Assembly (NCBI GenBank): GCA_945877805.1
Contig: CAMCSM010000008.1
Coordinates: forward strand, 1-48,096
DNA: 48,096 nucleotides
Source of the DNA: Methylacidiphilum caldifontis
GTDB lineage: Bacteria > Verrucomicrobiota > Verrucomicrobiia > Methylacidiphilales > CAMAQI01
Direction of reading: 5' to 3'
Part shown: in pieces, positions 44,973 through 48,096 of the stretch
How positions within the stretch are numbered: position 1 is the first letter of the stretch
Layout: each line of letters starts with the position of its first letter
The notes under the pieces: model-generated
The model's input: the letters and a program-made list of their open reading frames with translations, nothing else
What the model was told of the DNA's origin: nothing
Database searches by the model: none
Made by a program: the position numbers and the translations under genes

Positions 44973-45908
44973 TCATCGCTTCAGATACTGCACTACTTTC
45001 TCTGGTTCCGTTCTGACAAAGGCATTCACTTTTGTCGACTGTTCAGCGCTCAATGACTGACGCTCATAAATCGTTCCTTGGAGTTGCCTCTTTTGATCCG
45101 ATTGTGGGGCGCGACGATAGTCACTCTTCCAAGAGGCAATCCCTGAAAAGGAGAGTTCTTTGGCCTCTATTTTCTGGGTTTCGCTCGTGAGATAAATTCG
45201 ATCGGCAACCTCCATTTGATGAGCTTTTTTAATCAGCTGCTTTAGAGAAACTTGTTGAGGATCATAATCAACGACCGTTACCTCTCTCCCCTCCATAAAC
45301 CCGACCTCGGTTTGGGTAACTCCCTCAACTCCTCCTAATCGCATCTCTCCGTTCCAAAAACAACTTTGAGCAAAAGCGATTCGTTCGCTTCTCTTTTCTG
45401 CCGACTTTTCCCCCAGAAGAAGTGAAAGCTCTTCCGGAATGGCGTTCTTTGCTTTTTCCAAAACAATCTTCATTCTTTTTGCAAGAGCCTCTCGGGTCCA
45501 AATCCCCTCCTCACGCTCAATCCAATCCCTTCCCTCCTCATTCAAAAAACGAACGACTTGAAAGTTCCAAGCCGGCTCCTGAAATCGCTTTAAAACTTCG
45601 GCCTCTTTACCCGATCGATTATTATAAACAAAAACCGGAATGAAACTTTCCTCAACGACTTTCACAATCAACGGATCGGAAAGAACCTCCTTCCCAAATT
45701 GCTGGCAGCCGGAACAACCGGGAACCTCTTGAAAAAGCAGGAAAATCGGTTTCTTACTCCCCTTTGCTTTTTGAAAAGCCCCCTCTAAATCCCTCCCCCA
45801 GATGACCTTCCCGATCTCCACTGGATTCTCAGCGAAGAGGCTGGGGCCTAAACTCGTCGTTATCCCTAATAAGACAAAAAATGTAAAAAATAGCCCAATA
45901 AATTTCAT
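44973..45908 (-). CDS. Exported thioredoxin-like / MsrA-like fusion (VPGUxxT type, Cys form)
   Basis: This 311-residue protein has a signal peptide (about 1-26, ending SLFA). A thioredoxin-fold domain (about 30-155) follows, with LLFQEVPGCSGCQQFGKEVL carrying C65 and C68. A C-terminal domain (about 174-250) resembles methionine sulfoxide reductase A: IAFAQSCFWNGEMRLGGVEG has the MsrA-type cysteine C183 before FW, and VVDYDPQQVSLKQLI follows. By recall this matches the VPGUxxT thioredoxin-like (seleno)protein type 2 family, in which the position of C65 is often selenocysteine. Here it is plain Cys with a second Cys. It is probably a periplasmic thiol-redox or repair protein. Start is MKFIGLFF. 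Confidence 0.82.
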   Translation of the reverse strand: MKFIGLFFTFFVLLGITTSLGPSLFAENPVEIGKVIWGRDLEGAFQKAKGSKKPIFLLFQEVPGCSGCQQFGKEVLSDPLIVKVVEESFIPVFVYNNRSGKEAEVLKRFQEPAWNFQVVRFLNEEGRDWIEREEGIWTREALAKRMKIVLEKAKNAIPEELSLLLGEKSAEKRSERIAFAQSCFWNGEMRLGGVEGVTQTEVGFMEGREVTVVDYDPQQVSLKQLIKKAHQMEVADRIYLTSETQKIEAKELSFSGIASWKSDYRRAPQSDQKRQLQGTIYERQSLSAEQSTKVNAFVRTEPEKVVQYLKR

Positions 45909-46016
45909 ACTCTATAAGAGCGCTTTGATCCTTTTTTATTCCCACCAAATGATAACGAGTTTCGGCAAAGCCCGAAACAAAAAAACCAGAATTTCTGTTT
46001 TCTGCGGAGCAAATTT

Positions 46017-46428
46017 CATAAACCGGAGTGAGAAGAGTTGATTCGATCTAAAAACGACTCGCCCCACAAATGAGTCTTGGTTCCAGCTCAGGGCTAATTC
46101 ACGAAGAAATATAACTTCCTTATAATGAATATCTTTCATTTTTCATAGAATAGTTAAAAAACGATTTACATATATGTCCTAAAAATCATAGCGTCTTCAC
46201 AAGTGTTTTTAGAATAAAGTCGGAAAATCCATTTTCCATAGGGAAATCAGTCCCGAAATAAATCGGGATGCGAGGACTTGAAAAAAGAAAAAAGAATTCC
46301 GGATTTTTGGGTTTTAAATTCCTATTTTTCTGCTTTCCCCATTTAAAGGTATTGGCGTTTAGCCCTCAAAATGAGGAGTTTATAAAAACTGAAGAATTGG
46401 CCCTGGGTTCCGGCTAGTCCGGTTTATC
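46017..46428 (-). repeat. R4 element, copy 2, interrupted by a MITE-like insertion
   Basis: Termini are CATAAACCGG (46017-46026) and CCGGTTTAT (46419-46427). The left 70 bases match 2900-2967 in inverse orientation, and the right end GGCTAGTCCGGTTTAT matches the start of copy 1. If the insertion and one target duplicate (327 bp) are removed, the length is 85 bp, equal to the intact copy. Confidence 0.85.
46089..46405. mobile_element. 317-bp MITE-like insertion with inverted ends and target duplication
   Basis: The ends are CAGGGCTAATTC (46089-46100) and GAATTGGCCCTG (46394-46405), inverse with one mismatch. Flanking direct repeats GGTTCCAGCT (46079-46088) and GGTTCCGGCT (46406-46415) match at 9 of 10 bases and are present once in the uninterrupted relative at 2882-2967. 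It has no coding capacity, so it is non-autonomous. It carries a further mini-palindrome (TCCCGA/TCGGGA, around 46249-46266). A solo end is at 24166-24181. Confidence 0.88.
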
Positions 46429-46447
46429 CTAAAAAGGGCAGTTGAAA

Positions 46448-46503
46448 TGGAGGGGCAGTGGCTCACTGCCCCTCCACGTAGCCCGAGGCAGACGGCGTCT
46501 GCC
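46448..46503. repeat. Pair of G/C-rich palindromes
   Basis: The first has 13-bp arms (TGGAGGGGCAGTG with its inverse, 46448-46460 and 46464-46476) around a 3-base loop. The second has 8-bp arms GGCAGACG/CGTCTGCC (46487-46494, 46496-46503). Both share the GGGGCAG/CTGCCCC word. They could form strong RNA hairpins, but no T-run follows, so this is more likely a repetitive extragenic palindrome than a terminator. Confidence 0.65.
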
Positions 46504-46897
46504 CCTCCAAATGTTGTTCACCCTTTGGGTTTTGATTATTTTAAATATAAGTCATTGAAATCGCCAGTATTTTACTAAGTAATGCTAAGTGTAGATACAC
46601 TCTTTAAGAAACTTGTTTCACAATAAATCCATGGTATCATTTTTTAAATCAAGGTAAGAATTGGACGATTCCGACACCCGCCTCCACTCCTTGCGACGCA
46701 AGGACTTGTGAGGATTGCAGGTTGGGTTTGATTCGATAGTGTTACCGGAGTGTTGCTTTTGAAGTAAAATTCTTTTAAATTTTAAATTAATGGCTTATTC
46801 CTCCCAATTTGTAGTCAAAAGGGCTTCGTAGAGCCGCAAAGCTTCCTAAGGTTCTTCCCCTAAGAAATTGAGAAAATAACAGAAAAACGATGAAGAA

Positions 46898-47182
46898 TTA
46901 AAGTGAGTACGGTTTAAAGGGGGTTCTTGGCTTGGTCTCAACGGTATGCGGGTGAATCGGGGTGACATCGATCTGAAAAACCGGTTTTTTGCCTGTCTCA
47001 AATAATTGCGGATCTGTCTCTCTCCAGTAACGCTCATGAAGCTCCGACTCTGGGCCGACAAAAATCATCGAGCCGGGATCAAGCCTCTGGATCTCTTTCA
47101 TGGTGATTAAGGTATTCCAAGGATGCTCATCAATTTGGGTAATGCGATACCCATAGTTCGGGCCGGGATTCAGCCAACTCAT
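46898..47182 (-). CDS. Small protein overlapping the glucosaminidase gene
   Basis: This 94-residue soluble protein has no signal or membrane helix. It is proline-rich at the C-terminus (HPHTVETKPRTPFKP). Its ATG overlaps the stop of the upstream glucosaminidase gene by 4 bases (47179-47182), so it is translationally coupled and likely real. I do not recognise a family. A role with the glucosaminidase is suggested only by the coupling. The first paralogue at 17.9 kb has no such partner. Confidence 0.65.
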   Translation of the reverse strand: MSWLNPGPNYGYRITQIDEHPWNTLITMKEIQRLDPGSMIFVGPESELHERYWRETDPQLFETGKKPVFQIDVTPIHPHTVETKPRTPFKPYSL

Positions 47183-48069
47183 TGGGAGATTCCCACTTGG
47201 ATCGCCCCTTGTTTCTCCATCATTCCAGCATCTGAGATCAACTCCTCGGCGGCTTGTGCCGTGGACTTTAAAAAATCGAGCCGTTTTAAATCATGGCGTT
47301 TCATGATGGTTTGAATGTATCCCATATAAAAAGAGTCAGGGCAGTAGCCCCCTTTTAAAACCTGGGCGACAAATCGCTCTCCAGAATTCTCGTCAAAGGC
47401 ACGACGATAATAAATGGACCCGGAAAGAAACTCCGCATAGCCGAGGACCGAATCGGTAATTCCGGGATAGACACGAAAAGAGGCCTTTGTTTCGACGCCG
47501 CGATCCCGTGTCGTCATCACCGCCGTTTCCCCTTCCCAGCGGGGATCTAAGGCTTTGATTCCAAAAAAATTGTGGTGCTGGCGCGCGAGGTCGCTTCTTC
47601 CATAATTACTTTCGAAGGCCGCCATCGCAATCGTCGCGGAGGCGGGAATATGATGCGTCACTTGAATTCGTAACGCCTCGGGAATGATCGATAACAAAAA
47701 AGCCCGTTCTTCGCCACGGCTCGTCTCTAATACGATTTGAATATTCGTCGAATAATCTAATGTGCTGGCGACGGTTTTTAAATTGAGATCCTTTAATCCT
47801 TGAAGATTCGTATTGAGCTCCACGATCTTTTTTTCGAGTGCCTCCACCTCATGAAGGCTCTCTGTACGCGCCAGCTCTTTTTGGTAGGCATAACCAACGG
47901 TCCAATAAATAATCCCGACCAAAATGCAGACCCCAAAAAACCATCCGATATTGGCAATCAAAAGAATCCGACGTAAATCAAAAACACTCCAATGTTTTTG
48001 AGGGGCCTCCATCGACTCTTTAAATCCCCCAATCGATAAGGCTCTTGTAAAATTATAGGACTTGTTCAT
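47179..48069 (-). CDS. Membrane-anchored glucosaminidase-domain protein, paralogue 2
   Basis: This 296-residue type II membrane protein has a membrane helix at about 35-60, a charged helical linker (about 64-95) and a C-terminal glucosaminidase/FlgJ-type domain with AFESNYGRSDLA. The likely catalytic E153 is at the same residue number as in the paralogue at 17861-18718, and RQHHNFFGIKAL follows. FRVYPGITDSVLGYAEFL and LKGGYCPDSFYMGYI also match the paralogue. It probably cuts peptidoglycan glycan strands in the periplasm. AAGGAGATGAA directly precedes the ATG. The next gene overlaps its stop by 4 bases. Confidence 0.87.
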   Translation of the reverse strand: MNKSYNFTRALSIGGFKESMEAPQKHWSVFDLRRILLIANIGWFFGVCILVGIIYWTVGYAYQKELARTESLHEVEALEKKIVELNTNLQGLKDLNLKTVASTLDYSTNIQIVLETSRGEERAFLLSIIPEALRIQVTHHIPASATIAMAAFESNYGRSDLARQHHNFFGIKALDPRWEGETAVMTTRDRGVETKASFRVYPGITDSVLGYAEFLSGSIYYRRAFDENSGERFVAQVLKGGYCPDSFYMGYIQTIMKRHDLKRLDFLKSTAQAAEELISDAGMMEKQGAIQVGISQ

Positions 48070-48096
48070 TTCATCTCCTTGGAATATCTCATTTAA

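Larger units (their letters stand above)
45909..46897. other. 989-bp gene-free region of nested repeats
   Basis: No credible gene lies here. It contains R4 copy 2 (46017-46428) split by a 317-bp insertion, and two strong palindromes at 46448-46476 and 46487-46503. A TCCTTGCG/CGCAAGGA palindrome lies at 46688-46704. From about 46510 to 46897 I see only AT-rich sequence with no recognised RNA or promoter feature. Short open frames in it have no protein features. Confidence 0.7.

Noticed and set aside
44973-45908. In-frame UGA selenocysteine codon in the thioredoxin-like gene
   Set aside because: The position is a cysteine codon and the frame has no internal stop.
45936-46139. 67-codon open frame on the minus strand
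   Set aside because: It crosses the R4 repeat and the end of the inserted element, so it cannot be an old gene.

Overview
The window looks like part of the chromosome of a free-living Gram-negative-type bacterium, most likely in the PVC superphylum and probably Verrucomicrobiota. That placement is an impression from reading the 16S gene (for example the stretch around its 800-900 region) and from a glutamyl-tRNA reductase without a C-terminal dimerisation domain, as in chlamydiae. It is not a database result. Gene content is mostly chromosomal housekeeping. I saw no phage, plasmid, CRISPR or IS transposase genes.

Layout. 0.3-2.9 kb (+): yqeY, then a HemX/CcsA-like membrane protein overlapping hemA. 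3.0-8.4 kb (-): a UvrD/PcrA-type helicase and uvrA. 8.7-10.2 kb (-): an SPFH-domain protein with a small membrane partner. 10.35-16.0 kb (-): a complete rRNA operon, 16S-tRNA-Ala-tRNA-Ile-23S-5S, with terminator, boxA sites, processing stems and a promoter backed by 11-bp-phased A-tracts. 16.1-17.6 kb (-): a CrtI/CrtN-type desaturase. 17.9-21.9 kb: a membrane glucosaminidase, RNase D, then MoeB-rhodanese, clpS and a small downstream gene. 21.9-29.8 kb (-): a divergent pyruvate-kinase-like protein, an exported small protein, a sugar nucleotidyltransferase, a HEAT lipoprotein, a GAF-adenylate cyclase, a DUF4926-like protein, a beta-helix acyltransferase-like protein and hemL. 29.9-32.1 kb (+): an FHA membrane protein and a DedA protein. 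32.2-36.0 kb: two GT9 glycosyltransferases flanking bioA. 36.1-41.6 kb (+): folD, a 982-residue TPR protein, pyrR and a Nif3-like gene. 41.9-45.9 kb: a TerC protein, an RluA-type synthase, a broken pirin gene, and a thioredoxin-MsrA-like exported protein of the VPGUxxT type with Cys in place of Sec. 46.9-48.1 kb (-): a second membrane glucosaminidase overlapping a 94-residue gene.

The most unusual content is between genes. Several families of short non-coding repeats occupy most of the larger spacers. The best defined is an 86-90 bp element with 10-bp inverted termini (CATAAAYCGG). It has five copies here, and in three cases the upstream gene's last codons or stop codon lie inside the element's terminus. 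Two of its copies are split by other small elements. One of these is a clean 317-bp MITE-like insertion with 12-bp inverted ends and a 10-bp target duplication.

Functional links: hemA and hemL give the C5 route to 5-aminolevulinate. hemX, hemA and hemL support haem synthesis, bioA biotin, folD one-carbon metabolism and pyrR pyrimidine salvage or control. The GT9 enzymes, the nucleotidyltransferase and the glucosaminidases point to envelope glycan work.
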